Below, in pieces: positions 45,896 through 54,910 of a stretch of DNA of 64,000 nucleotides. Position numbers and translations under genes: made by a program. The DNA is from Bacteroidia bacterium (GTDB taxonomy: Bacteria > Bacteroidota > Bacteroidia > J057): the NCBI GenBank assembly GCA_030430575.1, contig JAUIKF010000011.1, positions 81,547-145,546 on the forward strand. Reading direction: 5' to 3'. The stretch's first letter is position 1. Every line of letters begins with the position of its first letter. Below the pieces are notes generated by a model, which was not told the DNA's origin, did no database searches, and was given only the letters and a program-made list of their open reading frames with translations.

Positions 45896-48187
45896 ATGAG
45901 AAATATCTTCTTACTGCTTTGCTTCCTTGCTTGTACCACTGGCGAATTATATGCCCAGGCGCGAATTGGTTTTTCCCTTAGAAACTTGCAAGTAGTCGGG
46001 CAAAACATTGAGTTTGATATATATGCAAAAGCGGATAAGCCCAATACGTTTCACAGCCGAGGACAGGTCTACATCAACTACAACCAATTGGTGTTTGGGG
46101 ACTCGGCCGTCAATGCAGGGCGGGTGACTTATACTCACCTTGCCCTTCTCAATGAAATGTCCATTGTAGGCCCCAAATACATCACCGTTAACCTCGCCGA
46201 CAATACCAACAACCGCCTCGGTATCACCTGGCAAAACAACCTGCTGGCCTTCGGTCCGTCGCCTGCTGCCCAGACCGAGGTGCCTACCACGTGGACACCG
46301 CTCTACCACTTTGTCATGGAAACTATCAATAATACTGTTTCTCCCAATTTGACCCTTGAGGAAAGCCTTATGACAGGCCAGCAATTTTTCTTAATTGCTC
46401 CACAAACAGAGGTTCCTTATCTGCTATGGGCGCCTTTTCCACATTTAGTGTCGGGGAATGTATATTCTGATGTGAATGGGAATTGTACCAAAGATGCAGG
46501 GGATTTAGGGCTAAGCAATATGCTTATTACGACGTCCAATGGTTTTTTTGCCTTCACCGATAGCCTCGGTGATTATACGTTGGAAGCTGACACCGGCAGC
46601 TTTACGGTTGAGGCCATCCCATTGCAAGGCCGTAACTGGAGTCCCAGCAATACCTGCCCCCCCATAGGCCTACATCAGGTCCAGTTTTTGCCAACTGACG
46701 GCGACAGCAGTGGGCTCGATTTTGCCTTCCAGCTACCCGACTGTCACCACCTGGAAGTAGCCCTCAGCAGCCGATCGCGCGGCTTTTGCCAAGCGGGTAC
46801 AACCAGCATACGCTACCAAAACACGGGCACAGCAGTCGCCCCGTTAGCGAAAGTCATCGTCGATTACCCGGACTATATGACGGTCAGCAGCGCGAGCCAT
46901 AGCTTCACTCAAAATGCCAAGGGGCAGTATGTCTTCGCCATCGGCGACCTCCTCCCCAATGCCGAAGGCATCATCACCTTGACAGATTCCTTGGGCTGCG
47001 ATCCCGACTTACAGGGCCTTACACCCTGTATCAAAGCGTGGGCTACGCCCGCCAACAATCGTTGCCCCAATCCCAATCCGCTGTGGTCAGGGGCTGATAT
47101 TCAGGTAGAAGGCACTTGTCTTAGCGGCACCGATCTGGTGGAATTTTTCATTGAAAATGTGGGCAGCGCAGATATGGCTGACTCGGTGGGCTATCGACTA
47201 TTTGCCGATGATACCCTTATCGATGTGGGCAAGACCTATCTGTTGGCAGGGAATTATTACCGCATGCAAGTCCGCAGCCTGGGACAGACCATCCGCCTTG
47301 AACTGGATCAAGAACTCCACCACCCCGACAATCGCTGGATGGCTTCCACCGTCGAAGCCTGCGGCACAAATATCGGCCTGAGCGTCAGTCAAGGCTTTGT
47401 ATCGCACTTTGCCACCCACGATAAACACCAACACAACCTGGACATCATTTGCCAATATATCGACACGCTCCAAGCCCCCAACCACAAATCGGCCAGTCCC
47501 TACGGGCCTGCCCTCCCCTACCTGATCACCGATTCCACGCGCATTCACTACCGCATCGAATTCCAAAACCTCACAAGTGATACGCTGGATTGTCTTGCTG
47601 TTCTTGACACCCTGTCTGAAGCAATAGACTTCAGCACCTTCCAGGCTGGCCCTTCCAGCCATTCCTATGAACTAGTGGTATTTGACAATAACCCTACCCA
47701 AGTTCTATTCAAATTCTACGACCACGACTTCCTGCCTACTGACAAAGGCTACCTCAGCTATTCCCTACAACCACAAGCGGGGCTTCCTGCTAATACGATC
47801 ATTCGCAACCAAGCCTATATCTACCTGCGTCCTGACTCCATTATTCCCACGAACATCACCCTCCACGAAACCAGTCGTTCCTATTTCACCGCTCTTGACC
47901 CTGCGCGGGTCACGGGGATGGGGACAGCTATTTCACCTGATATCGCGGCTTCAGCCATTCAGTTATATCCCAATCCTGCGACAGATTTCCTGACGATTTC
48001 TTTACCTAATGGGCTTCCACAGCCCATCTCGATGGCGGTATACGACCCTGTAGGGCGGCTTTTGCTGCGCGAGGATTTGGACTCTGGCAAGCAAACCTTG
48101 GCGATCGGTCAATGGCAGAGGGGCTGGGTGATTGTCGTCTTCGACGTGAAGGGAAGGACAATCGCGAAGCGATTGTGGGTGCGGTGA
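45896..48187 (+). CDS. Large secreted HSRGQVY-family protein with carrier-like and T9SS domains
   Basis: 763 residues. The signal peptide ends at LYAQ. The N-terminal 170 residues match the three tandem genes at 32903-36813 (EFDIYAKADKPNTFHSRGQ … FGDSAV, TGQQFFLI). Instead of the short second domain it has an SdrD-B/carboxypeptidase-like segment (SGNVYSDVNGNCTKDAGDLG), then about 400 residues of DUF11-type repeats (LTDSLGCDPDL, RIEFQNLTSDTLDCLAVLDT), and a T9SS type A tail (IQLYPNPATDFLTI … AKRLWVR). G+C is noticeably higher than in its relatives, especially after 46,600. A surface-anchored structural or adhesive protein is likely. Confidence 0.83.
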   Translation: MRNIFLLLCFLACTTGELYAQARIGFSLRNLQVVGQNIEFDIYAKADKPNTFHSRGQVYINYNQLVFGDSAVNAGRVTYTHLALLNEMSIVGPKYITVNLADNTNNRLGITWQNNLLAFGPSPAAQTEVPTTWTPLYHFVMETINNTVSPNLTLEESLMTGQQFFLIAPQTEVPYLLWAPFPHLVSGNVYSDVNGNCTKDAGDLGLSNMLITTSNGFFAFTDSLGDYTLEADTGSFTVEAIPLQGRNWSPSNTCPPIGLHQVQFLPTDGDSSGLDFAFQLPDCHHLEVALSSRSRGFCQAGTTSIRYQNTGTAVAPLAKVIVDYPDYMTVSSASHSFTQNAKGQYVFAIGDLLPNAEGIITLTDSLGCDPDLQGLTPCIKAWATPANNRCPNPNPLWSGADIQVEGTCLSGTDLVEFFIENVGSADMADSVGYRLFADDTLIDVGKTYLLAGNYYRMQVRSLGQTIRLELDQELHHPDNRWMASTVEACGTNIGLSVSQGFVSHFATHDKHQHNLDIICQYIDTLQAPNHKSASPYGPALPYLITDSTRIHYRIEFQNLTSDTLDCLAVLDTLSEAIDFSTFQAGPSSHSYELVVFDNNPTQVLFKFYDHDFLPTDKGYLSYSLQPQAGLPANTIIRNQAYIYLRPDSIIPTNITLHETSRSYFTALDPARVTGMGTAISPDIAASAIQLYPNPATDFLTISLPNGLPQPISMAVYDPVGRLLLREDLDSGKQTLAIGQWQRGWVIVVFDVKGRTIAKRLWVR

Positions 48188-48326
48188 GGGTTCGATTAAA
48201 CCCTGGTTTAAGTAGAATTTTTGCCAATCTAAAAATCATAAAGGAATAGGTACTATGTGCCACGCCAAGTGTAATGTTTTTCAATATTTTTTGGAATAAC
48301 AATTTATTCTATTATCCTATAGGGAT

Positions 48327-48773
48327 ATGAGAAAACATATCTTGGAAGTATATACACCATTTGAAAAAGCTGATACCCTAATAAAAAGTGAAATAATTGA
48401 ATTTCTATCACGTCATCTAGATGAATTTGGTGATGACAGGGAGGCTATCGGAAAGGCTATCGATTATGCGATGAAAGACAGAATTTCTCCTGGCGGATTT
48501 GTACTGCTTAGCAGAGAAGGCCGTGAAATCACGGGTGCTGTAGTTATCAATCAGACTGGAATGGAAAGTTATATACCTGAAAATATACTGGTATATATAG
48601 CCGTACATCGGGAACACAGGGGGAAAGGGCTTGGGAAAAAACTCATGCAACAGGCCATTGACCTAAGTAAGGGGGACATCGCACTCCACGTTGAGCCTAA
48701 TAACCCAGCACTTTACTTGTATGAGAAATTGGGGTTTGAGAACAAGTATCTCGAAATGCGATTAAGCAAGTAA
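48327..48773 (+). CDS. GNAT family N-acetyltransferase
   Basis: 148 residues. The acetyl-CoA motif A is complete: ILVYIAVHREHRGKGLGKKL (R/QxxGxG/A) followed by LMQQAID, and a C-terminal LHVEPNNPALYLYEKLGFEN typical of the fold. The substrate is unknown. It is 61 bases upstream of the bS21 gene on the same strand. Confidence 0.88.
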   Translation: MRKHILEVYTPFEKADTLIKSEIIEFLSRHLDEFGDDREAIGKAIDYAMKDRISPGGFVLLSREGREITGAVVINQTGMESYIPENILVYIAVHREHRGKGLGKKLMQQAIDLSKGDIALHVEPNNPALYLYEKLGFENKYLEMRLSK

Positions 48774-48834
48774 TCAGTTTTTCAATTCGTTCTTTCAAAC
48801 ATTTTTAAAAGAAGAAAATCAGTATCTGTTATTT

Positions 48835-49020
48835 ATGATAATAATTAAACTAAGAGAAAGAGAACATATAGACAAAGCATTAAGAAGATATAAAAAAAAG
48901 CAGAAGAACACTCGGCTTCGTGAAATGGTAAGAGAACACCAATATTATATGAAGCCCTCTACTCGTAGAAGACGAGAAGTAGAAGCTGCAAAATACAAGG
49001 TACAGAAAACCAAAGACTAA
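48835..49020 (+). CDS. rpsU: Ribosomal protein bS21-like (divergent copy)
   Basis: 61 very basic residues. IIIKLREREHIDKALRRYKK with the following KTRLREMVREH and YMKPSTRRRREVEAAKYK matches the bS21 plan (short N-terminal strand with E…A-RY/FKKK, then helix with KPS-x-RR). The sequence is unusual for the family: the normal hydrophobic LRRRQAF is replaced by MVREHQYY. It sits 17 bases before the symporter gene and heads the amidohydrolase-racemase operon, an unexpected place for a ribosomal protein. It may be a second, specialised copy or the only one. Confidence 0.75.
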   Translation: MIIIKLREREHIDKALRRYKKKQKNTRLREMVREHQYYMKPSTRRRREVEAAKYKVQKTKD

Positions 49021-49037
49021 GTAGAAACTAACCTAAG

Positions 49038-50498
49038 ATGCACTGGATAGATATTTCAGTCATCCTTGCCTATCTCATTGTGATGCTGGGGGTAGGAATT
49101 TATTTTCTACAAACCAACAAGGATGAAGACGATTATTATGTAGGAGGCCGGAAAATGGGCAGCTTGCACATAGGGCTATCTGTAGTGGCTACAGATGTAG
49201 GGGGCGGATTTTCTATAGGCCTAGGAGGTCTTGGCTTTATAATGGGGCTATCGGGGTCGTGGATGCTATTTAGTGGCCTACTTGGCGCTTGGCTTGCGGC
49301 TGTCCTGCTGATCCCAAAGGTCAGCAAGATGGGAAAAGCAGAGAAATGGCTTACATTTCCTCAATTTTTCCTTCACCATTATGGTACCAGAGTGGCTTTG
49401 ATAGCTGCAATTATCTCTGGTATAGGCTATCTAGGATTTACCAGCTCACAAATTCTCGCAGGAGCGAAACTGGCTTCTGCAAGCATTCCAGAACTCGACC
49501 TGGGCCATGCCCTGATCATTATGGGGGTAGTCTCCATTGTATATACTGTTTTTGGTGGGCTAAAAGCTGTCATCTATACTGATACCATCCAATGGGCTTT
49601 GCTCATGGGCGGACTGGTATTTATTGGTATACCTCTCGGTTATATGTCAATTGGAGGCATAGAAAGTATTAGAGCAATCCTTCCCGCTGAATTTCTTTCT
49701 CTTTCCAATCTTAAATGGTCACAAATGCTCAACTGGATGGTTACCATCGTACCTATCTGGTTTATCGGGATGACGCTGTATCAGCGCATATTCGCATGCA
49801 GAGACATAAAAGTGGCAAAAAGGGCTTGGTTCATGGCTGGATTATTTGAGTTTCCAGTAATGGCATTTATGGGGGTTCTGCTGGGGTTATTTGCCAGAGT
49901 AGCTGCTGAACAAGGCATGTTTGCCGAATTGGGCTACTCTTCGGCAATAGGAATGGATGAGGAATTGGGACTCCCTATGTTGCTACGTAGCATTATGCCA
50001 GTTGGCTTGATGGGGCTTATGCTAGCTGCCTATTTCTCTGCCATCATGTCTACCGCTGACAGTTGCCTGATGGCTGCCTCTGGAAATCTGGTGACAGATA
50101 TATTTGGGAAGGCAGGTTGGCTTCCTCAGGATAATAAAGGCAGATTGCGACTTTCCCAAGCAGTAACGCTTATTATTGGTCTCCTTGCCCTGGGTATCGC
50201 TAGCATGATGCAAAGTGTCCTAGACCTCATGTTAATGTCCTACTCCTTTATGGTCTCAGGGCTATTTGTGCCTGTCATAGGTATTTTATGGCAAAAAAAA
50301 CCTAACCATGTTGCCGCTCTATGGGCAATGTTATCTGGGGGGGTATCCACTTTATTATTAATTATTGCAGTGGAACAAAAAGTGCTAAGCATCCCCTTTG
50401 AATTGGACCCCATTTTACCTGGAATTCTGATTTCTGCATTGATCTATCTGATTATTTCTTCTGTTAAAAAAAATAGCTCAAATGGAACAAAATATTAG
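49038..50498 (+). CDS. Sodium:solute symporter family transporter
   Basis: 486 residues with about 13 membrane segments. Family marks: YYVGGRKMGSLHIGLSVVAT in the first loop and helix, and the sodium-site region LAAYFSAIMSTADSCLMAAS (ST-DS). The stop overlaps the amidohydrolase start by 17 bases. It would take up an organic solute with sodium, most likely the N-acyl or peptide substrate handled by the next genes (inference from operon). Confidence 0.92.
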   Translation: MHWIDISVILAYLIVMLGVGIYFLQTNKDEDDYYVGGRKMGSLHIGLSVVATDVGGGFSIGLGGLGFIMGLSGSWMLFSGLLGAWLAAVLLIPKVSKMGKAEKWLTFPQFFLHHYGTRVALIAAIISGIGYLGFTSSQILAGAKLASASIPELDLGHALIIMGVVSIVYTVFGGLKAVIYTDTIQWALLMGGLVFIGIPLGYMSIGGIESIRAILPAEFLSLSNLKWSQMLNWMVTIVPIWFIGMTLYQRIFACRDIKVAKRAWFMAGLFEFPVMAFMGVLLGLFARVAAEQGMFAELGYSSAIGMDEELGLPMLLRSIMPVGLMGLMLAAYFSAIMSTADSCLMAASGNLVTDIFGKAGWLPQDNKGRLRLSQAVTLIIGLLALGIASMMQSVLDLMLMSYSFMVSGLFVPVIGILWQKKPNHVAALWAMLSGGVSTLLLIIAVEQKVLSIPFELDPILPGILISALIYLIISSVKKNSSNGTKY

Positions 50499-51648
50499 TG
50501 CCTTATTAAATTCTACATTTTACTACCGATTGGAAAAAAGTCGAAAAGCACTTCATTCTCATCCAGAAGTTGCTGAAGGTGAAATCAACACAGCGGCTTA
50601 CATCAAAAACTATTTAAAAACGCTTTCACCAGATCAGCTAATGTCTCAGGTTGGAGGGCATGGGGTGATTGCTTCCTTCAATGGTTCTAAAACGGGCCCT
50701 CACTTGCTGTTCCGAGCAGAACTGGATGCCCTTCCCATACAGGAAGAAAATACATTTAGGCATCGATCGACGAATGAAGGCGTCTCCCACAAATGTGGCC
50801 ATGATGGACATATGGCTATCTTGTTAGGGCTTGCGCAGAAATTATCATCACATCGCCCCAAAAAGGGCAAAATAAGCATGCTATTCCAGCCGGCTGAGGA
50901 GACTGGTGCAGGGGCAGAAAAAGTCTTTCAGGATGCCCAATTTCAGAGCTTGAATCCAGACTTTGTTTTTGCCCTCCACAACCTACCCGGCTATCCCATG
51001 CACCAAATTGTGGTAAAATCCGGTGCCTTTACAGCTTCTGTTAAAAGCTTGATTATCAAGTTTTTTGGCAAAACTGCCCACGCCGCAGAACCTGAAAAAG
51101 GGATTAATCCAGCATTTGCCATCTCTCAACTAATTACCAGCATTATTGAACTTTCAAATAATGATGCAGAAACGGACAATTTTGCACTGATTACGCCTGT
51201 CCACTTACACGTTGGGAGTCCTGACTACGGAATTTCTCCCGGTTATGCAGAGGCGAGACTTACTATTCGCACATGGACAGACAGGGGGATGAATAAGTTG
51301 GGAGAAGCCCTTTTGAATCAGATTGACGAAATAGCAAAGAACAATCACCTTAAATATGAGACAGCCTGGACACATGTTTTCCGCGCCAATCATAATGACC
51401 AAGAAGCCGTGAAGGCAGTACGTAAAGCTGCTGAAGCAGGGAAATTTTCATTGCATGAAAAAAACTATCCCTTCAAGTGGGGAGAAGATTTTGGAATTTT
51501 TACCCAAAAATTCAAAGGTGCAATGTTTGGTCTTGGGGCTGGTGAAACTACCTCTGCCTTACATAATCCAGATTATGACTTTCCAGATGAACTGATTCAG
51601 ACGGGGGTAGAAATGTTTTATCACATTGCTACACAGTTTATTGAATAA
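50482..51648 (+). CDS. M20D amidohydrolase (N-acyl amino acid hydrolase-like)
   Basis: 388 residues; the ATG at 50482 lies inside the symporter gene. Metal ligands: Cys105 and His107 in SHKCGHDGHMAI, Glu139/140 in LFQPAEETGAG, His near 164 in FALHNLPGYP and a C-terminal His in TSALHNPDY. This is the M20D subfamily that hydrolyses N-acyl or N-acetyl amino acids and related amides. It is cytosolic. Coupling with a symporter and two racemases suggests that acylated or dipeptide-like substrates are opened and the amino acid then inverted. Confidence 0.9.
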   Translation: MEQNISALLNSTFYYRLEKSRKALHSHPEVAEGEINTAAYIKNYLKTLSPDQLMSQVGGHGVIASFNGSKTGPHLLFRAELDALPIQEENTFRHRSTNEGVSHKCGHDGHMAILLGLAQKLSSHRPKKGKISMLFQPAEETGAGAEKVFQDAQFQSLNPDFVFALHNLPGYPMHQIVVKSGAFTASVKSLIIKFFGKTAHAAEPEKGINPAFAISQLITSIIELSNNDAETDNFALITPVHLHVGSPDYGISPGYAEARLTIRTWTDRGMNKLGEALLNQIDEIAKNNHLKYETAWTHVFRANHNDQEAVKAVRKAAEAGKFSLHEKNYPFKWGEDFGIFTQKFKGAMFGLGAGETTSALHNPDYDFPDELIQTGVEMFYHIATQFIE

Positions 51649-51663
51649 ATACTATTTCAACAC

Positions 51664-52815
51664 ATGTTTCATACTTCCTGCATTGAAATTAGTCAGTCCG
51701 CTTTGGAAAATAATATCCGTTTTCTGCGTTCCATCTTGGGGCCAGAAGTGCGCCTCTCCTCTGTCGTCAAAGGAAATGCCTACGGACATGGGATTGAACT
51801 TTTTGTTCCACTAGCAGAACAATGTGGAATTGATCACTTTTCTGTTTTTAGTGCGCAAGAAGCCCTTCGCGTTTCGAAAGTGAGCCATGGGAATAGTACC
51901 ATCATGATCATGGGCATGTTGGAAAATGACGAACTGGAATGGGCAATTACAAATGGCATAGAGTTTTTTGTATTTGAACATGACCGCCTCGATCAAGCAA
52001 TAAAAATTGCCCATAAGACAGGAATACCAGCCAAAATCCATATTGAATTGGAAACGGGGATGAATCGAACAGGCTTTGCCAGAGAAGCCCTCGAAACAGT
52101 AGGCAAAAAACTTCAAGAAAATCCCTACCATCTGGATTTCAGCGGATTATGCACTCATTACGCAGGAGCAGAAAGTGTTGCAAATTACCTGAGAGTCAAA
52201 TCTCAACTCGTAACCTTTCGGAAAATCGCCCATCGATTTAAAGCACATAAACTCATACCTGCGTTCTTGCACACTGCTTGTTCAGCAGCTGCTATCCGCT
52301 ATCCCCAAACGCGGATGGACTTAGTCAGAATTGGCATCCTACAGTATGGCTTTTTCCCCAGTAAGGAAATCATGATTCACTATTTCGCTCAGCAGGAATC
52401 TAATTTGTTACCTATCACAAGACTCCTGAGTTGGAAAAGTCAGGTGATGTCCGTCAAAACGGTCAATACTGGTGAATTTATTGGTTATGGTACTTCTTAC
52501 CTCACCAATGCAACCATGAAAATCGCAACTGTACCTGTAGGATATAGCCATGGTTTTAGCAGAGTTATGAGCAACCGCGGAAGAGTATTAATTCATGGTA
52601 AAAGGGTAAGTGTCATCGGTACAGTTAATATGAATATGATGATCGTCGATGTAAGCCGAATTGAACATGTAAAGAAAGGGGATGAGGTGGTGATAATCGG
52701 GAAACAGGGAGATTTGGAAATATCAGTTTCTGCATTCGGCGAATTTAGCTATCAGGTAAATTACGAGTTGTTGACTCGGTTACCTGCAGATATTCCCCGC
52801 CGGATAGTCGATTAA
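51664..52815 (+). CDS. alr: Alanine racemase
   Basis: 383 residues. The PLP lysine Lys36 is in LSSVVKGNAYGHG, and the catalytic Tyr275 in FIGYGTSY; the PLP-phosphate and Arg region PQTRMDLVRIGILQYG is present. It converts L- and D-alanine (or related amino acids) and belongs to fold type III. It starts 15 bases after the amidohydrolase stop and 11 bases before the next racemase. It may serve catabolism rather than cell wall synthesis because of its operon; a separate housekeeping alr may exist elsewhere. The GYGTSYLT motif differs slightly from the classic GYG/GYGxxF pattern. Confidence 0.9.
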   Translation: MFHTSCIEISQSALENNIRFLRSILGPEVRLSSVVKGNAYGHGIELFVPLAEQCGIDHFSVFSAQEALRVSKVSHGNSTIMIMGMLENDELEWAITNGIEFFVFEHDRLDQAIKIAHKTGIPAKIHIELETGMNRTGFAREALETVGKKLQENPYHLDFSGLCTHYAGAESVANYLRVKSQLVTFRKIAHRFKAHKLIPAFLHTACSAAAIRYPQTRMDLVRIGILQYGFFPSKEIMIHYFAQQESNLLPITRLLSWKSQVMSVKTVNTGEFIGYGTSYLTNATMKIATVPVGYSHGFSRVMSNRGRVLIHGKRVSVIGTVNMNMMIVDVSRIEHVKKGDEVVIIGKQGDLEISVSAFGEFSYQVNYELLTRLPADIPRRIVD

Positions 52816-52826
52816 ACAAAAATACA

Positions 52827-53897
52827 ATGGCAGTTATAAAAATGTACAAGGCCAAATTGGCCCATAATTATCAGCAACTAGATTTATTGTTTAAGAAACA
52901 TCACAAGGATTGGTCTGTAGTTACAAAGCTACTGTGTGGTAATGAGTTATTTCTCAATGAGGTCCTAAAGTTGAATCCAAAGGAAGTATGTGATAGCAGA
53001 ATTCAAAACCTAAAAAAGATCAAAAAGCTAAATCCTGATATTCAGACAGTTTATATCAAGCCTCCTTCTAAAAGAAGTATCAAAAACGTCGTTCGCTATG
53101 CAGATGTCAGCTTTAACACTGAATCAGAAACCGTCCATCTGTTATCCGAAGAGGCTGGCCGTCAAGGCAAAATACATCGTGTAACGATCATGATAGAACT
53201 GGGCGATTTGAGGGAAGGAATAATGGGCGACCACTTGATAGATTTTTACCAAAAAATCTTTGAATTACCTCACATCGAGGTCGTGGCCATTGGTACCAAT
53301 CTCACCTGCCTCAATGGGATTTTACCCTCTCAAGATAAACTAATCCAACTCAGCCTCTACAAACAATTGGTAGAAGCCAAATTTAGCAAACAAATCCCCT
53401 GGGTGACAGCTGGAACCTCCGTTGTTATTCCCCTCCTCTCTAGAAAGCAGGTACCTTCAGCAGTCAACCACTTTCGTGTTGGTGAAAGCCTATTTTTTGG
53501 CGTTAATCTCCTCAGTCATAAACTACTAAAAGGACTGAAAAAAGACATTTTTAAACTTTATGCAGAGATTATTGAGATTACAGAAAAACCCAAAGTGCCT
53601 ATTGGGCCTCTTGGTATCAATGTGGCCGGAGAGGTAACTGAAATTAAGGAGGATGATTATGGTAAGTCTTCATATCGGGCGATTCTGGATGTAGGGCTGC
53701 TAGAAATTTCGCCCGAACACTTGACTCCAGATGATAAAAAACTTGAAGTCATCAACGCTAGTTCTGATATGCTCATTGTCGATTTGGGAGAAAGAGGCAC
53801 CCAATACAAAATTGGGGATCGTTTATCCTTTGGCTTGACCTATATGGGCGTTTTGAGTTTGTTGAATTCAAATTATGTAGAGAAACAAATTGCTTAA
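52827..53897 (+). CDS. Alanine/ornithine racemase family PLP-dependent protein
   Basis: 356 residues. A fold-III PLP barrel without strong likeness to the neighbouring alr: Lys34 in WSVVTKLLCGN, then IELGDLREGIMGDHL, IGTNLTCLNG, GTSVVIPLL and NHFRVGESLFFGVN are marks of the ornithine/alanine racemase branch (Orr, YhfX-like). It should invert a basic or small amino acid. With the upstream alr, this gives two different racemases in one operon. The 3' gap has no clear terminator. Confidence 0.85.
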   Translation: MAVIKMYKAKLAHNYQQLDLLFKKHHKDWSVVTKLLCGNELFLNEVLKLNPKEVCDSRIQNLKKIKKLNPDIQTVYIKPPSKRSIKNVVRYADVSFNTESETVHLLSEEAGRQGKIHRVTIMIELGDLREGIMGDHLIDFYQKIFELPHIEVVAIGTNLTCLNGILPSQDKLIQLSLYKQLVEAKFSKQIPWVTAGTSVVIPLLSRKQVPSAVNHFRVGESLFFGVNLLSHKLLKGLKKDIFKLYAEIIEITEKPKVPIGPLGINVAGEVTEIKEDDYGKSSYRAILDVGLLEISPEHLTPDDKKLEVINASSDMLIVDLGERGTQYKIGDRLSFGLTYMGVLSLLNSNYVEKQIA

Positions 53898-54123
53898 CCA
53901 TTACAACTATTAGGATTTTAACTGTCACTTGATACAAATAAAAAAGTGTGTCTCCCCAAACCTCCATTCAACAAAACACCCCAACTCTCCCCTCAAAAAC
54001 CCACCGAAATCCTAGCCTACCGTCCCATAAACTGGTCTTACAAATCATTGTATGACCTCCCCCAATAACCACTGAGAAAATCGAACCCTACTCACAGTAA
54101 ACAATAACTGATGTGGCGCCCCA

Positions 54124-54314
54124 TCATCGATCAACCATTTCTTCAATATCCAATTTGATCAATTCCCAATATTTCCCTTTCAAACAATTGGGGTTAGGAT
54201 CGTGCTCGGCGTGCTCAAAATTCGTCAATTGAGAAATCAGCTCCTCTTTCGAAAAATTGTATTCGTATCCCAAAGTACTGCTGAAACAGTCTCTTTATAG
54301 ATTTTTATGGCCAT
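54124..54314 (-). pseudogene. Internally deleted AbiEii-like nucleotidyltransferase toxin
   Basis: The ATG at 54314 overlaps the stop of the upstream HTH gene (TGATG). It encodes MAIKIYKETVSAVLWDT, an N-terminus I recognise from AbiEii/AbiGii-family toxins, then runs into a stop within 25 codons. In another frame, from about 54290 to the stop at 54124, the sequence reads FSKEELISQLTNFEHAEHDP … KYWELIKLDIEEMVDR, which matches the C-terminal end of the same family. The nucleotidyltransferase core (GGTAL … DIDLF) is absent. So about 600 bases have been lost between the two ends, leaving a dead toxin behind an intact antitoxin-type regulator. Confidence 0.65.
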
Positions 54315-54832
54315 CAATTTGTTTTTAAGATATACTTCTCAACATTTCGTCTGTAGTTCGGGATAAATGAATTGGGCAATTGGTCGATTGCTGTTTTGAT
54401 GACAGGCAAAGTGTATAGATCAATTAATGCTTGTATCTCTTTTTCATTCCCTCTCTCCAATATCCTTTTGATAATAAAATTTTTATTTTTAGCAAGGTCT
54501 ATTTTTTCTATATCCGTATCCCAAAATAGCGCTATTCTGAATTTTTCTTTCAGTGGATGTGGAATGGGATGTTGGGTTTCTAATGCCTTTGACACTTCAA
54601 ACGAAGCTTGAAGTAGCATAAAATAATCATACTTTGTCTCAAAGTACTTCCCCAGTTTTATGGACAACTTGGGGTTAATTCCCCTTCTTTCTTTTGTAAT
54701 TGCATTAATCGTCTGCGGGTATTCATCGATGGATTTAGCCAATTCATTGCTTTTGAGATTTCTTCTCTTAAGCTCTCTTTTTAAGATGGCCCCAGGATGG
54801 ATTCCCTTAACACTGTTGAAATTTGGCAACAT
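54314..54832 (-). CDS. HigA-family XRE-type antitoxin/regulator
   Basis: 172 residues from the ATG at 54832; the frame stays open to 54964, but that part crosses the palindromic operator and a repeat element, so the inner start is preferred. The HTH spans GIHPGAILKRELKRRNLKSN and ELAKSIDEYPQTINAITKER, ending GINPKLSIKLGKYFETKYDY, the HigA pattern (HPGxxL … Q/SPQTxxxxxxxxR). A C-terminal extension of about 85 residues is longer than in minimal HigA. It is the first gene of a pair whose second gene is a decayed AbiEii toxin. Confidence 0.85.
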   Translation of the reverse strand: MLPNFNSVKGIHPGAILKRELKRRNLKSNELAKSIDEYPQTINAITKERRGINPKLSIKLGKYFETKYDYFMLLQASFEVSKALETQHPIPHPLKEKFRIALFWDTDIEKIDLAKNKNFIIKRILERGNEKEIQALIDLYTLPVIKTAIDQLPNSFIPNYRRNVEKYILKTN

Positions 54833-54859
54833 AGAGATGTTTTTATGCCAATATACATT

Positions 54860-54883
54860 AAAATAAACAAATTTGTTTATTTT
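54860..54883. promoter_or_regulatory. 24-bp perfect palindrome, probable operator of the HigA-type gene
   Basis: The half site AAAATAAACAAA is followed by its exact complement TTTGTTTATTTT; the centre lies 39 bases before the ATG at 54832. Antitoxins of this class bind such palindromes to repress their own operon. Confidence 0.7.
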
Positions 54884-54910
54884 GAGGTGTTGGGCAAATT
54901 TGATATAGGG

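Noticed and set aside
47198..47662. 154-codon minus-strand frame
   Set aside because: Antisense to a clear secreted protein in a G+C-rich part, where long shadows are expected.
48006..48302. 98-codon minus-strand frame
   Set aside because: Covers the T9SS tail of the 45896 gene; low-complexity arginine-serine content.
53947..54069. Possible short plus-strand coding stretch ending YKSLYDLPQ
   Set aside because: About 40 codons with no convincing start and no family; could be a gene remnant, but support is too weak.
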